64,000 bases of DNA from an uncultured Desulfovibrio sp. (GCF_910584445.1 NZ_CAJUBO010000010.1:1-64000), one strand, 5' to 3'; numbered from the stretch's first letter, positions 25,002 through 37,000 are shown. The notes: a model not told the origin generated them from the letters alone. Program-made: numbers and translations.

Positions 25002-25868
25002 ATGCAAAATCCCCAGGAAGTCCAGCATGCCGTGGCCGCGCTCCGTTCCGCCCTTGCGCGGGGCAAGGCCGACCTGTCGCGCCCGCCCGTGGGGCTGGTG
25101 CTCGGCACCGGCCTGTCCCGCATCGCCGGCGCCCTGCTTGAAGGGGCGGGGAGCGTGCGCGTGCCGTTCGCCGGCCTTCCCGGCATGCCGCGTCCGGGCG
25201 TGGATTCCCACGAGGGCGCCTTTGTGTGGGGGCGCCTCGCCGGCGTGCCCGTGCTCGCCCAGCTGGGCCGCTGCCATCTGTACGAGGGCCGCACCCCGGC
25301 CGAGGTCTGCATGGGCGTGCGCGTCATGGCCGGCCTGGGGATCCGCGCCCTGGTCATCACCAACGCCGCGGGCGCGCTCGATCCGCTTTTTGAATCCGGT
25401 TCCCTCATGTGCATGAGCGACATGATCAACCACACCGGCGTTTCGCCGCTCACGGGTCCCAACTGCGACGGGTTCGGCGAGCGTTTTCCCGACATGAGCG
25501 CGCCCTTTGATGCCGGGTTCCGGCGCCTGGCGCGCGACGCGGCCCTGCGCCTCGGCCTGCGCCTGGAGCAGGGCGTCTATATCGGCGTCCACGGCCCGGA
25601 AATGGAGACCGCCGCCGAAACGCGCATGTACCGCCAATGGGGGGCGGACGCCGTGGGCATGAGCACGGTGCTGGAGGTCATTGCCGCGCGGCACCGGGGC
25701 ATGCGGGTCCTCGGCATTTCCTGCCTGACCAACAAAAACCTGCCGGACTGCATGGCGCCCGCGCCCCTGGACGAGGTCATCGCCGTGGCGGGCAGGGCCG
25801 GGGAGTCGCTCGGGCGCCTGCTGGAGGCGGTCCTGCCGGAGCTGGCGGCCGCGGCCGGCGAGGGTTAA
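25002..25868 (+). CDS. punA: Purine nucleoside phosphorylase (class II)
   Basis: This 288-residue enzyme cleaves purine ribonucleosides with phosphate to base plus ribose-1-phosphate. Motifs: GLVLGTGLSRIAGALLEG, the phosphate-site histidine in GRCHLYEGRTPAEV, TNAAGALDP, and the signature GPEMETAAETRMYRQWGADAVGMSTVLEV, followed by VLGISCLTNKN. The ATG at 25002 gives the family-standard N-terminus with a modest AAGAGA site. It is divergent from accC. Its last codons and TAA stop fall in the tip of the family-1 element that follows. Confidence 0.94.
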   Translation: MQNPQEVQHAVAALRSALARGKADLSRPPVGLVLGTGLSRIAGALLEGAGSVRVPFAGLPGMPRPGVDSHEGAFVWGRLAGVPVLAQLGRCHLYEGRTPAEVCMGVRVMAGLGIRALVITNAAGALDPLFESGSLMCMSDMINHTGVSPLTGPNCDGFGERFPDMSAPFDAGFRRLARDAALRLGLRLEQGVYIGVHGPEMETAAETRMYRQWGADAVGMSTVLEVIAARHRGMRVLGISCLTNKNLPDCMAPAPLDEVIAVAGRAGESLGRLLEAVLPELAAAAGEG

Positions 25869-26326
25869 GCCCTATCGATGCGCTGCCGGTTGGGGATGCG
25901 GCGGGTTGTGTACTACCGCAATTATCCGTCAAAAACAGCCTTGCGTTGCTGTCCATTTGCGTAAGCAGCGCTTCGCGCGACAACGCAAACGCGCCTGCGG
26001 CGCGCCCTCCGGGTGGCTTTCGCGCCGGCCTGACGCGTTGCGGACGATGCCCGTACCTCGCTTCGCTCGAACGGGCACGGCGCTTCGCGCCGCCTTCGGT
26101 CGCGTCACTGTGCGATTTTTGTCGGTCATGTACCTGAGTACACTCCCTCCAAAAATCGCCCATTTCCTTGCCGGCGCAAAAAATTCTTATTTTTTCGGAT
26201 CCTTGCGGCGACAGCCCCCGCCCTTCGCTCCGCTTCGGGCGGTGAGCGGAACCCCCTCCCTTTTACTGGCAAACAAAAAAACATAGCGTACTTTGTCTTT
26301 TTATTTTAATGAGGTCTGAGCTTTTA
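25862..26326 (+). repeat. Family-1 intergenic element, long copy B
   Basis: The left tip (AGGGTTAAGCCCTAT) and the next 60 bases align with 46578-46640. From about 26028 to 26245 the sequence is nearly identical to 46669-46885, including GTCGGTCATGTAC and CACTCCCTCCAAAAATCG. Copy B holds about 85 extra bases at 25940-26025 that copy C lacks. The right tip is TTTTAATGAGGTCTGAGC. No transposase lies within. The punA stop codon falls inside the left tip. Confidence 0.85.
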
Positions 26327-26400
26327 GTGTCTAATTGCAAAAGCAGACACTACAAAATCCGCAAGGATATTGCGGCGGCGTAGCTGCCGAGAGAGCGAGA
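26325..26400 (-). repeat. Family-2 element fragment
   Basis: TAGTGTCT (26325-26332) and AGACACTA (26345-26352) surround ATTGCAAAAGC. The following bases (CAAAATCCGCAAGGATATTGCGGCGGCGTAG) match the reverse complement of 46480-46510. It is an inverted, probably truncated copy of the element at 46384-46533, and it abuts the family-1 element by sharing one TA. The right end fades before the corC-like gene. Confidence 0.65.
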
Positions 26401-26529
26401 AACCATGCTTTTCGGCGCCCGTCCTGGCGCAATGGCCGCGCCCATTGCCAAATTTCCGCAGCCGGGCTATGCTGAAAGCGACTGGGCCGCACCGCGCCGG
26501 GGCGGCGAACCACTTGCCGGGATGCCTTC

Positions 26530-27579
26530 ATGGTCACGCTCATCATGGCCGTCGGAGTGGCCGTTTTCGTCTCCTTTTTCTGTTCCCTTGCCGAAGCCGC
26601 GCTCTATGCGGTGCCATGGTCCGCCATCGAACGCCTTCGTAGCGAGGGCAAAGCCTCGGGCGAGCTGCTCTATGCCATGCGGAGCGACGTGGACGGTCCC
26701 ATCGCGGCCATCCTCACGCTCAATACCGTTGCCAACACGGCCGGGTCCGCCATTGCGGGCGCGGCGTTCCTCGCGGTGTTCGGGCCGTCGCACATGGCGC
26801 TCTTTGCCGTGGCGTTCACCATCATCATCCTGGCCTTTGGCGAGATCATGCCCAAGACGCTCGGCGTGGCCTATGCCGCGCCCGTGGCCTCCATGCTGGC
26901 GCGGCCGATCATGCTCATGGTCAAGGTGCTTTCCCCCCTGCTCTGGCTCACCCGGCTCATGACGCGTCTGCTCTCGTCGAAGTCCGGCAAGCCGGAGATC
27001 TCCGAGGACGACATCCGGGCCATGACCAGCCTTTCGCGCAAGGCTGGCCGCATCCAGCCCTATGAGGAGCATTTCGTCCGCAATGTGCTCTCGCTCGACC
27101 AGAAGCGCGTCCACGAGATCATGACCCCGCGCACCGTGGTCTTCTCCCTGCCGGACGACGTCACCGTGGCCGACGCCTACAAGGACCCGCGCATCTGGCA
27201 TTTCAGCCGCATCCCTGTCTATGGCGAGGACAACGAGGACCTCGTGGGCCTGGTGGAACGCCGCACTCTCGGCCGCTGCTACGCCGAGGACAAGGTGGAT
27301 GTGCCCCTTTCGGCCATCATGCGTCCCCTGCATTTCGTGCAGGAAAGCCAGACGCTGGATGTCCTCCTGCGCGAGCTTCTGGGCGCGCGCGTCCATCTTT
27401 TCGCCGTGCTTGACGAATACGGCGGCCTGGCGGGCGTGGTCTCCCTGGAGGATGTGCTGGAAGAGATCCTCGGCAGCGAGATCATGGACGAAAGCGACAA
27501 TGTGGCGGACCTGCGCGCCCTGGCGCGGGAGCGGCGCAAGGCGCTCACCCGCCGGGGCACCCCTGCGGCCGGGCAGTGA
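26530..27579 (+). CDS. CNNM/CBS-domain membrane protein (hemolysin/CorC-like)
   Basis: The 349-residue protein begins with a CNNM (DUF21) transmembrane domain of three to four helices (residues 1-170; FCSLAEAALYAVP, NTVANTAGSAIAGAAF, FGEIMPKTLGVAYA). Two CBS domains follow (about 190-325; KRVHEIMTPRTVVFSLP and LDEYGGLAGVVSLEDVLEEILGSEIMDE). The C-terminal CorC_HlyC domain is absent: the protein ends 30 residues after the second CBS. CNNM proteins move Mg2+ or sense nucleotides through CBS; the exact role is unknown. It stands alone after the repeat cluster. Confidence 0.88.
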   Translation: MVTLIMAVGVAVFVSFFCSLAEAALYAVPWSAIERLRSEGKASGELLYAMRSDVDGPIAAILTLNTVANTAGSAIAGAAFLAVFGPSHMALFAVAFTIIILAFGEIMPKTLGVAYAAPVASMLARPIMLMVKVLSPLLWLTRLMTRLLSSKSGKPEISEDDIRAMTSLSRKAGRIQPYEEHFVRNVLSLDQKRVHEIMTPRTVVFSLPDDVTVADAYKDPRIWHFSRIPVYGEDNEDLVGLVERRTLGRCYAEDKVDVPLSAIMRPLHFVQESQTLDVLLRELLGARVHLFAVLDEYGGLAGVVSLEDVLEEILGSEIMDESDNVADLRALARERRKALTRRGTPAAGQ

Positions 27580-27722
27580 CCACCGGCGCGGGCGTTCCGT
27601 GCCGGCAGGAATGATTCTTGTCAGTGGCGGGAAAATCCGCTAGATTGCGACCTTTGGGCAGATATGCAACAGCGGCGGGGCCTCTCCGTGACGGGCGGTT
27701 CCGGACCCAATCAGGAGCATGC

Positions 27723-28136
27723 ATGGCGCGCAGGAATTCCACACCCCTCTATGTGGCCGCCTTTCTCCTCTTTCTGGGCGGGGTCGGTTTTCTCGCCTAT
27801 ACCGGTTTTTCGGAAAACAGCGTGTATTTCCTCAATGTGGCCGAGGCCCGCGCCGCGAGCGGCGACAAGCTTGCGGCGGCGCGGATCTTCGGCACCGTGT
27901 CCCCGGCGGGCATTGAGACGCCGTCCGGCGCCATGGGCGTGACCTTTCGCCTGGAAGACAAGGACAACGCGGCGGAGACCCTGCTCGTCGACTATCGCGG
28001 CGTGGTGCCGGACGCGTTCAAGCCGGGGGCCGAGGTCATCGTCGAGGGCGGCATGGGCGCGGACGGGCGTTTCTCCGCCAGGGTGCTCATGACCAAGTGC
28101 CCCTCCAAGTATCAGAAGGAAAATCGCGCGAGCTAG
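27723..28136 (+). CDS. ccmE: Cytochrome c maturation haem chaperone CcmE (CxxxY type)
   Basis: The 137-residue protein has an N-terminal membrane anchor (STPLYVAAFLLFLGGVGFLAYTGF) and a periplasmic OB-fold (GDKLAAARIFGTVSPAGIET to VIVEGGMGADGRFSARVL). Normal CcmE binds haem through His in HxxxY. Here the motif reads CPSKY, the Cys variant described for Desulfovibrio and archaea (system I*). The start at 27723 has AGGAG at five bases; an overlapping ATG at 27719 is out of frame. First gene of ccmEFABCD. Confidence 0.92.
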   Translation: MARRNSTPLYVAAFLLFLGGVGFLAYTGFSENSVYFLNVAEARAASGDKLAAARIFGTVSPAGIETPSGAMGVTFRLEDKDNAAETLLVDYRGVVPDAFKPGAEVIVEGGMGADGRFSARVLMTKCPSKYQKENRAS

Positions 28137-28282
28137 CGCCGGATCGCACGCGAAAAACGCGGTTTTCCGCGGTCCCGCGGCGTGACGGGCCGCGGGCGTT
28201 CCCGGCCGTTGCGGCGCGGTCCGCGCCGGGGCATCCCTCCTGCCCGGTCTGGCCCGGCAATCCTCCCAGCCAAGGAATCCCC

Positions 28283-30233
<1,951 letters not shown>

Positions 30234-30241
<8 letters not shown>

Positions 30242-30917
30242 GCTTGTCCTTGAGCGCGTGGGCAAGCGCTACGGCGCGGCCCTGGTGCTCAGGAACGTGG
30301 ACTGCGCCTTCGCGCGCGGCACCGTCACGCTGGTGACCGGCGGCAACGGCGCGGGCAAGAGCACGCTGCTCAAGATCATGGCCGGGCTTTCCCGGCCGAG
30401 TTCGGGCCGCGTCCTCCTGCGCCCGGAGGGCGGCGCCCCGGGTCCCGAACCGCGCCTCGGCTATGTGGGGCACGCCACGTTTCTCTATCCCGACCTGACC
30501 GCCCTGGAAAATCTCGCCTTCTGGCGCGCGGCCCATCAGCTGCCGCTGGACCGGGAGGCGCTCCTGACCCTGCTGGAGCGGGTGGCGCTTGCTGACCATG
30601 CCCATGAGCGCGCGCGCGTCTTCTCGCGCGGCATGGCGCAGCGGCTCAATCTGGCAAGGGTGCTCATGCTCGCGCCCGACATCCTGCTTCTGGACGAACC
30701 CGCCACCGGGCTGGACGCGCCCTCGCGCGACCTTTTGCGCGGCGAGATCGCCGCGGCGCGGGAACGCGGGGCCTGCGTGGCGCTTGTCAGCCATGACCTG
30801 GCCGGGGACGCGCCCCTGGCGGACCGGGTGGTGGCCCTCACGCGGGGTTCCGTGACCTATGATGGGCCGGCCCCGGCGTTTTTTGCCCCGGAAGGAGGGC
30901 GCGCATGCTGCGCCTGA
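30234..30917 (+). CDS. ccmA: Haem exporter ATP-binding protein CcmA
   Basis: This 227-residue ABC ATPase works with CcmB/CcmC to release haem-loaded CcmE. Walker A is GGNGAGKSTLLKIMAG (about 35), the signature region is FSRGMAQRLNLARVL, and Walker B is ILLLDEPATGLD. The ATG at 30234 overlaps the ccmF stop by eight bases, consistent with translational coupling. The frame runs open far upstream but only as a shadow of ccmF. Confidence 0.93.
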
Positions 30918-31582
30918 GCCTGGCCGTCGCCCGCAAGGACCTCGCGCTTTCGCTCGCGCGCGGCAACGGGCTTGTGCAGGCGCTGTTGCTCGGCCTGCTC
31001 CTCCTCTTTGTGTTCAGCCTCGCGCAGGGTCCGGGGGAACGCGTGGGTCCCCAGGCCGCCGCCGCCATGTTCTGGCTGAGTTCCGCCTTTTCGCAGGTGC
31101 TCATTTTCAACCGGCTCTATGATCTGGAAGAGGTCAACGCCGCGCGTCTGGGCCTGGCGCTCTGCCCCGCGCCCATCCAGGGGGTCTGGCTCGGCAAGAT
31201 GCTGGCCGGGCTGCTGCTGTTGCTGCTGGCGCAGGCGGTCTTTCTGCCCGCGGCCATGATCTTTCTCGGCCAGGGGCTGGAGGCGCTGCCGCTGGCGGGG
31301 GCGGTCTCCCTGGCGCTGGTGGATGTGGGCATGTGCGCCCTGGGTTCGCTGCTGGGCGCGCTCGCGCAGGGCCAGTCGGGGCGGGAGTCCCTTTTGGGGG
31401 TCATCCTCTTTCCGTTGCTGACGCCCCTCCTGCTGGCGGGCATCGGTGTGGGCGCGCAGTGCCTGGGCGCTCCGGCGCCGGACGGTCCGCGCGCCTGGCT
31501 CGGCCTTGCGGCGGCGTTCGACGCGGTCTTTCTGGGCGCCGGGCTTGTTCTGTTCGGTTTCCTTTATCCGGGAGAGGACTGA
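30905..31582 (+). CDS. ccmB: Haem exporter membrane protein CcmB
   Basis: This 225-residue protein has about six membrane segments. Typical CcmB features are ARKDLALSLARGNGLVQALLLGLLLL at the N-terminus, FWLSSAFSQVLIFNRLYDLEEVN, and LGALAQGQSGRESLLGVILFPLLTPLLLAG (the conserved P-L-L-x-P region). It overlaps ccmA by 13 bases and abuts ccmC (TGATG). It acts as the ABC permease partner of CcmA in the inner membrane. Confidence 0.93.
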   Translation: MLRLSLAVARKDLALSLARGNGLVQALLLGLLLLFVFSLAQGPGERVGPQAAAAMFWLSSAFSQVLIFNRLYDLEEVNAARLGLALCPAPIQGVWLGKMLAGLLLLLLAQAVFLPAAMIFLGQGLEALPLAGAVSLALVDVGMCALGSLLGALAQGQSGRESLLGVILFPLLTPLLLAGIGVGAQCLGAPAPDGPRAWLGLAAAFDAVFLGAGLVLFGFLYPGED

Positions 31583-32247
31583 TGCCCCAGTTGCTCGCCA
31601 TTGCCGGGGGCGTGGCCCTGGCGGCCTGCCAGTGGCTCATCTATCTGTATGCGCCGGAAGAAGCCACGCTCGGCCTGATGCAGAAGATCTTTTATGTTCA
31701 CCTGCCGCTCGCCTGGTGGGCGCTGTTCAGCTTTTTTCTTGTCTTTCTCGGCTCCATCGCCGTGCTTGCGCGCCGCAGCGCGGCCGCGGACAGGCTGTGC
31801 GCCGCCGCCGCCGAGGTGGGGGTGCTCTTCAGCGGCCTTGCCCTCGTCACGGGCATGATCTGGGCGCGCAAGTCCTGGGGCGTCTGGTGGACCTGGGACC
31901 CGCGCCTGAGCACGACGCTCGTCATGTGGTTCGTCTATGCGGCCTACCTGCTGCTGCGCGGGCTGGACATGGCCCCGGAGCGGCGGCGTCTTGTCTGCGC
32001 CGTGGTGGGCGTGGCCGCCTTTCTGGATGTGCCGCTGGTCTTTGTTTCGGCGCGCATCTGGCGCTCCATCCACCCGGCGGTCTTTGCCGCCAGGGGCGGC
32101 GGCCTTGAACCGGAGATGAAGCTGACGGCACTGGCCTGCGTGCTTGCCCTGGGGCTGTTCTGGGCCGGGCTTGTGTGGCTGCGTAAACGCCAGCTGGATC
32201 TGGCGGCGCGGCTGGAGGCCGCCGCCGGGGACGACGACGGCATCTGA
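31582..32247 (+). CDS. ccmC: Haem delivery protein CcmC
   Basis: This 221-residue protein has six membrane segments and loads haem onto CcmE. The tryptophan-rich motif reads WGVWWTWDPRLSTTLVMWFVY (about 95-115). Haem-ligand histidines are expected in KIFYVHLPLAW and RSIHP, and both are present. The ATG at 31582 overlaps the ccmB stop. Length is typical of the family. Confidence 0.94.
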   Translation: MPQLLAIAGGVALAACQWLIYLYAPEEATLGLMQKIFYVHLPLAWWALFSFFLVFLGSIAVLARRSAAADRLCAAAAEVGVLFSGLALVTGMIWARKSWGVWWTWDPRLSTTLVMWFVYAAYLLLRGLDMAPERRRLVCAVVGVAAFLDVPLVFVSARIWRSIHPAVFAARGGGLEPEMKLTALACVLALGLFWAGLVWLRKRQLDLAARLEAAAGDDDGI

Positions 32248-32297
32248 CGGTTTTGCGCCAGACCGCACTGTCTGGAATCGCTTTTCGGAGGGAATGC

Positions 32298-32435
32298 ATG
32301 GATACCATCATCTGGCTCATGGCGGCCAATGCCGTGGTCTGGCTTGGATTTGGGGCGTATCTCGCCTTTATGGGCAGCCGGCAGCGCGGGCTTGCCGCCC
32401 GTTTCGCCCGGTGGGAGCGCGCCCGCCGTGGCTAG
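32298..32435 (+). CDS. ccmD: CcmD-like small membrane protein
   Basis: This 45-residue protein has one membrane segment (TIIWLMAANAVVWLGFGAYLAFM) followed by a basic cytoplasmic tail (RQRGLAARFARWERARR). That is the CcmD pattern; the protein holds CcmE on the CcmABC complex. The ATG at 32298 is chosen because it directly precedes the helix, with GGAGGGAATGC upstream. Position after ccmC supports the call. Confidence 0.8.
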   Translation: MDTIIWLMAANAVVWLGFGAYLAFMGSRQRGLAARFARWERARRG

Positions 32436-33126
32436 GGAGAACGCCCTCACGGGACGCGCCCGGGTCCTGGTGGTCGCCCTCGGTCTGGGGCTGGCGGCCA
32501 TGCTCGTGGCGTCGCTGGTGGAACGCTTCACCTCGCCAGGACTCACGGTGCGCCACTTTGCCGCGCAGACGGCCGCCACCGGGCAGCCACCGGCCGACGG
32601 GACGGACGAGGTGGGCCGCCTCATGCAGGAGGTTGCCAGAGACCCCGGCAACAAGGCCGCCCTGATGCAGATCGCGGAACGGCTCATGACCATGGGCAGC
32701 TGGGACGGGGCCGAGAGCTTCGCCACGCGCGCCCTTGCGCTGGACCCGCAGGACGCGCGCACGCGCTATCTGCTCGGCGTCATCCGGCATAATCAGGGCA
32801 GGCACGCCGAGGCCGCGAAACTCCTCGAAGAGGCGCTCCGCACCCGGGAAAGCGCGCCCATGCGCTACAGCCTCGGGGTGCTCTACCTCCATTACCTCAA
32901 TGATCCCGCCCGCGGGGTGGAGCATCTGAGCATGGCGCTGCATGACCCGGATGCGGACGAGAGCCTGCGGCAAAGTATCCGCGAGGAGCTGGAAAAGGCC
33001 CCGTTGCCCGGAGAAGGGGAGAAGCGCGCGGGCGGGGACGCTGCGGCGAAGACGGCGCCGGCGCGGAAAGCCGCCCCTGAACATGGCGCCACGGGGCGTT
33101 CCGGCACGGGAGCGGACAGGCGCTGA
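32428..33126 (+). CDS. TPR protein of cytochrome c biogenesis (CcmI/H-like)
   Basis: About 232 residues starting from a GTG at 32428 that overlaps ccmD by eight bases. An N-terminal membrane anchor (ARVLVVALGLGLAAMLVASLV) is followed by a periplasmic TPR domain of three to four repeats (ESFATRALALDPQDARTRYLLGVIRHNQG, RHAEAAKLLEEALRT, VEHLSMALHDPDADE) and a disordered basic tail. Such proteins present apocytochrome c to the lyase. The redox domain of CcmH is not present. Confidence 0.8.
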   Translation: MARENALTGRARVLVVALGLGLAAMLVASLVERFTSPGLTVRHFAAQTAATGQPPADGTDEVGRLMQEVARDPGNKAALMQIAERLMTMGSWDGAESFATRALALDPQDARTRYLLGVIRHNQGRHAEAAKLLEEALRTRESAPMRYSLGVLYLHYLNDPARGVEHLSMALHDPDADESLRQSIREELEKAPLPGEGEKRAGGDAAAKTAPARKAAPEHGATGRSGTGADRR

Positions 33127-33263
33127 AAAGGCGCCTTGCCTCTTTTCCCCTCCGGTTGTAGAGAAGTGGGGAGAACCGCGCCCCGGCGCCAGGCATGTCA
33201 CCGGGCGGCGGGGCCGCGTTGCGGAGCATGTGCCCCGGCGAGGCGCGCCGGAGCGAGGTGGAG

Positions 33264-34094
33264 ATGGCCCGTCGCAGATCCAGAAAGAATGCGGACGCCC
33301 CCGGGCGCACGCCCGCGTCCTCCCCTCCCTCGGGAGCGACGGGACCGGAGGCCCCTGCCGGGGCATGTCCTTCCGCTCCCGTGAACGCGCGCAGGGACCG
33401 CTCCCGGCATCCCGCCGCGGCCTCCCCGGCTGCCGGCCGTACGGTGCGGCTTTCCTCCTGCATGGCGGGCATGGCGCTGACGCTGGTCCTCGGTCTCTAT
33501 CTGGGGACGTTGCTCCCCGGCGTTCTCGGGGATATGCGCGGGGCGGAAATTTCCCCCGCGCCCGCTGCGGGGGGGGCTGCGCCGCCTGCCGTGGCGTCCG
33601 ACGGCGACGACGGGCGCCCCGCCGTTGCTCCCGGGCCATCGGCTTCCAGATTGCCGCCCGAGCTGGCGGCGCGGCTCGAAGCCCTGGAAGCGGCCGTCCG
33701 CACGACGCCGGATTCCGCGGGAGACTGGGCGGAACTGGGGAACCTGCTTTTTGACGCGGGCCGTGTCCGTGAGTCCATCCATGCCTATGAGCGCTCGCTG
33801 GCGCTCGCTCCCGGCAATGCCGACGTGCTCACGGATCTCGGCATCATGTATCGGGAAGACAAGGCGCCGCAAAAGGCCGTGGAGTGCTTCCGCAAGGCGC
33901 TGGCCGCCGATCCCCGCCATGAGAATGCCCTCTTCAATGTGGGCGTGGTGCTCTATACCGATCTGGGCCGCAGGGACGAGGCCGTGGCGGCCTGGCGCAG
34001 GCTGCTCGGGGTCAATCCGCACGCGCGCGCTCCTGACGGACGCGCTGTTGCGGAAATGGTTCGGCGGTTGGAAGAGCCGCTTCGGAGACAATGA
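33264..34094 (+). CDS. Second TPR protein (NrfG/CcmH-like)
   Basis: The 276-residue protein has a disordered Pro/Ala/Arg-rich N-terminus of about 65 residues, one membrane segment (MAGMALTLVLGLYLGTLLPGVL) and a TPR domain near the C-terminus (DWAELGNLLFDAGRVRESIHAYERSLALAPGN, ADVLTDLGIMYREDKAPQKAVECFRKALAADP). The ATG at 33264 is preferred for its GAGGTGGAG upstream; an earlier ATG lies in GC-rich junk. It probably assists cytochrome assembly, judged by neighbours. Its end is five bases before the next gene. Confidence 0.72.
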   Translation: MARRRSRKNADAPGRTPASSPPSGATGPEAPAGACPSAPVNARRDRSRHPAAASPAAGRTVRLSSCMAGMALTLVLGLYLGTLLPGVLGDMRGAEISPAPAAGGAAPPAVASDGDDGRPAVAPGPSASRLPPELAARLEALEAAVRTTPDSAGDWAELGNLLFDAGRVRESIHAYERSLALAPGNADVLTDLGIMYREDKAPQKAVECFRKALAADPRHENALFNVGVVLYTDLGRRDEAVAAWRRLLGVNPHARAPDGRAVAEMVRRLEEPLRRQ

Positions 34095-34098
34095 CGCT

Positions 34099-37000
34099 AT
34101 GACGATCACGGGGATGTGGGGTTCGATGTGGCGCCGCCTGCTGCGGGCGGCCGCGCCGGGCATGGCCCTTGTCGCGCTGGCGGGGCTTGTTTTTCTGGCG
34201 GTTCCGTGCCGCGCCGCGGAAGCTCTCCTGCCGGAGGCGCGCCCCGATGTGCGCTCCGGGGCGCGGCAGACGGTCCCCGCGCCGGCGCTTGCCGCCGCGC
34301 AGACCCCCCGGGCAACGGGCGTCCGCGTCCCGCAGGCCATGGTGCCCACGCGCGGCGGCGAGCCGAACCTCTCGCTCATGCCCTATCTTGAGTACCTGCT
34401 GGACGAAAGCGCCGCCCTGGATATCGAGGAGGCGGCGGCTCCCGGCCGGGCGGCCGACTATGCGCCGCTTGTCCTCGAGAAGCTGCCGCGCGCCGAGGGC
34501 GTCATGTGGCTCCGCTTCACGCTTGCGCCTCTGGGCGCCGGGGAGCGGCCCGCGACGTTCCTGCTGGATATGGGCGAGAGCATCCCCGGCACGCCCATGC
34601 TGTACGAGCCGGAACGCAATGACCTGAGCGGCGCCCTGGAATGGCGCGAATCCAGCCCGGCGCAGAGAAATGTCCTGCTGCTGCCGGAAGCCGGCGCGGA
34701 ACCCCTGACCTGTTATATCCGGCTTGACGGAATGCCCGGACTCTGGTTCTCGCCCATGGTGCGTACCCCTGCGGACGCCGCCACCAACTGGGGCAGTCTC
34801 GCGCGCACGGCGGCCATCCTGGCCCTGGGCGTGGTCATGCTCCTCTGCCTGCTGCGCGGGCTTTCGGAAAACGGGCAATGGCGAATCTGGACGGCGCTGT
34901 ATGTGGCTGTGGCGCTCGGGCAGGCCCTGCTCGGCATGCCGGACGCCGGCGGCAACCGCCCCGGCCCGGGACAGGCCGCCGCCACGCTGGCGCCGGGCAT
35001 CGCGCTCATGCTCCTGCCCCATGTGGGGCGGCATCTCATGCGTACGCGCGAACGCTCGCGCAGCCTTGATTTTCAGCTCCTCCTGCTTTCCCTGCCCGGC
35101 GCGGTGCTGGCATTGCTGCCCCTGGTGCCGGGCTGGGCGTGGCTTGACCGCTGGCTCGATCTCTGGCCCGCCGCCACCCTGTTCTTCGTGCCCACGGCGC
35201 TCGGCGCGTGGATCATGGGGATCGGGGGGGCGCGCCGTTTTCTTCTTGGCTGTCTCCTGCCGCCGCTCTTTGTGGCCGGCGGGGTCCTGGGCCTTGATTT
35301 CGGGATACCGCCCAACCTGCTTGCCTCGGCGCCCCTGTGGGGTACGGCCCTGAGCGCGCTGCTCATCGCGGCCACCGGCGCTCCGGCGGACATGCCCCCG
35401 GGAACCGCCGCGTCCGCCTCGTCCGGCCCTGCCCAGGACGGTCATGAACCGGACGGCGACGGGATCATCACGCTGGAACATCCGCTGGATGACCCCAATC
35501 TGCGCCTGATCCCGGGCGGGCACCCGGCCGCCGCGTCCGGCACTGCCGCGCCGGACGAAGCGGACGCGGCGGAAGGGCTGAAGGTGCCGCTCCAGGCGGC
35601 CATGGTCACGGACCGTGCCAGGGCCGAAGCGCGCGAAGGGGCCTTGCGCGCGCCGCTGGATGATCTGCTGCGCGAGGGCGCGGCATTGGAGCAGTGCGCC
35701 CTGCCGCCGGCGGTGCGGCAATATGCCGCGGGCATGCTTGCGGCGGCGCGGCGCATGGCGGATGTGCTCAGCCATGCGGACACCGGGGGCGGACCCGGCG
35801 GCGAAGGGGACGACGCCGCCTCCGGGGTGGGCGGGGGCGCGGCCACGGCCTTCGATCTTCAGCGCCTGCTGCGTGAAGCCCATGGCGCCGTTGCCCCGGC
35901 GGCGGAATATGCGGGCATTGGCCTCGCCTGGTACATGCCGCCGCATCTCGGCCAGCTCTACCGGGGAGATGCCCGGGCGCTCGGCGAGACGCTGGGGCTG
36001 TTGCTGGAAAGCGCTGTCCGCGCCACGCGTCAGGGGGCTGTCCATCTCTCGGCCCGGCGCGTTCCGGAAAGCTCCGACCCGGGCAATATCCTGTTTACGG
36101 TCACGGATACCGGCGCGGGCGCGCCCCCGCGGGATCGCTCCAGCCTTGCGCTGGCGCGGGCCTGGGAACTGGCGGCGCGTCATGGCGGGTATGTGGGCAT
36201 GGAATACGGACCAAACGGAACGACCATCGCCTTTTCGCTGCACCTTGAGCCGCTGGAGGACAACGCGGAGGAAATGCCCGCCGATGCCCGTCCCCATGTC
36301 ATCATCGTGGCTGAGGACCCCCGGCAGCGGCGCGAGCTGGCGCGGATGCTGACGGACCTGCCGTGCAGATGCAGCGAAGCCGGGAGCGAGCACGAGGCCC
36401 TGCGGCGTCACGAGGCCGATCCCGCCGTGCTTCTGGTCGCGCAGGGGCGATATGCCCTGCCCGCCGCGGCGGACATGGTGAGGAAATTTCTGGAGCGCGC
36501 CGCGGCTGCCGGCATTTCCGGCTGCAAGGTGCTGGCCGTCACCGTGGACGACAGCCAGTGGAACCTGCTGGCGGACAGCGGCTTCACCCACGCCCTGCTG
36601 GAGCCAGTGGATGCGGAGGCCCTGCGGCAGACCGTGCGGGACGTGATGCGGGGCGCGCGCCGCGCGGAACCGGTGCCGCAGGAAAAGACGGCGCGGGCTT
36701 CGGGAGACAGCGCCGCCGCCCCTGCCGCTGCCGCCGTTCAGGATGCCGCTGGAGCCGGGACGGAGGCCCGGGATCCCGGAGAGGATGCCCCGCCGGAGAC
36801 CGCGCCCTCAGCCGCGGCTTCGTCCGTTGCGGTGGCGGCTGAGGACGCGCCCGCGGAAAATGCCGATGCCGGCGCGACAGCGGAGGCGGCTCCCCCCGCG
36901 GCGCCGGAGCCGTCGATGCCGTCTGCCGCCGGGGACGGCGGAATGGCCGCCGGTCCCGAAGACGGCGTGGTGGAACAGGAAACCCCGCTGCCGGAAGATG

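Noticed and set aside
23346..25694. Biotin carboxylase starting about 890 bases further upstream
   Set aside because: The extension overlaps the divergent nucleoside phosphorylase gene; the GTG at 24803 has a proper ribosome binding site and the family-standard N-terminus.
26028..26137. Conserved translated stretch in family-1 copies B and C (reads ...RCGRCPYLASLERARRFAPPSVASL...)
   Set aside because: The similarity simply reflects the repeated DNA; no start signals, and the frame differs in its upstream part between copies.
34012..36591. 859-codon minus-strand open frame
   Set aside because: Shadow of the sensor-like gene; Arg/Gln/His-rich low-complexity composition.
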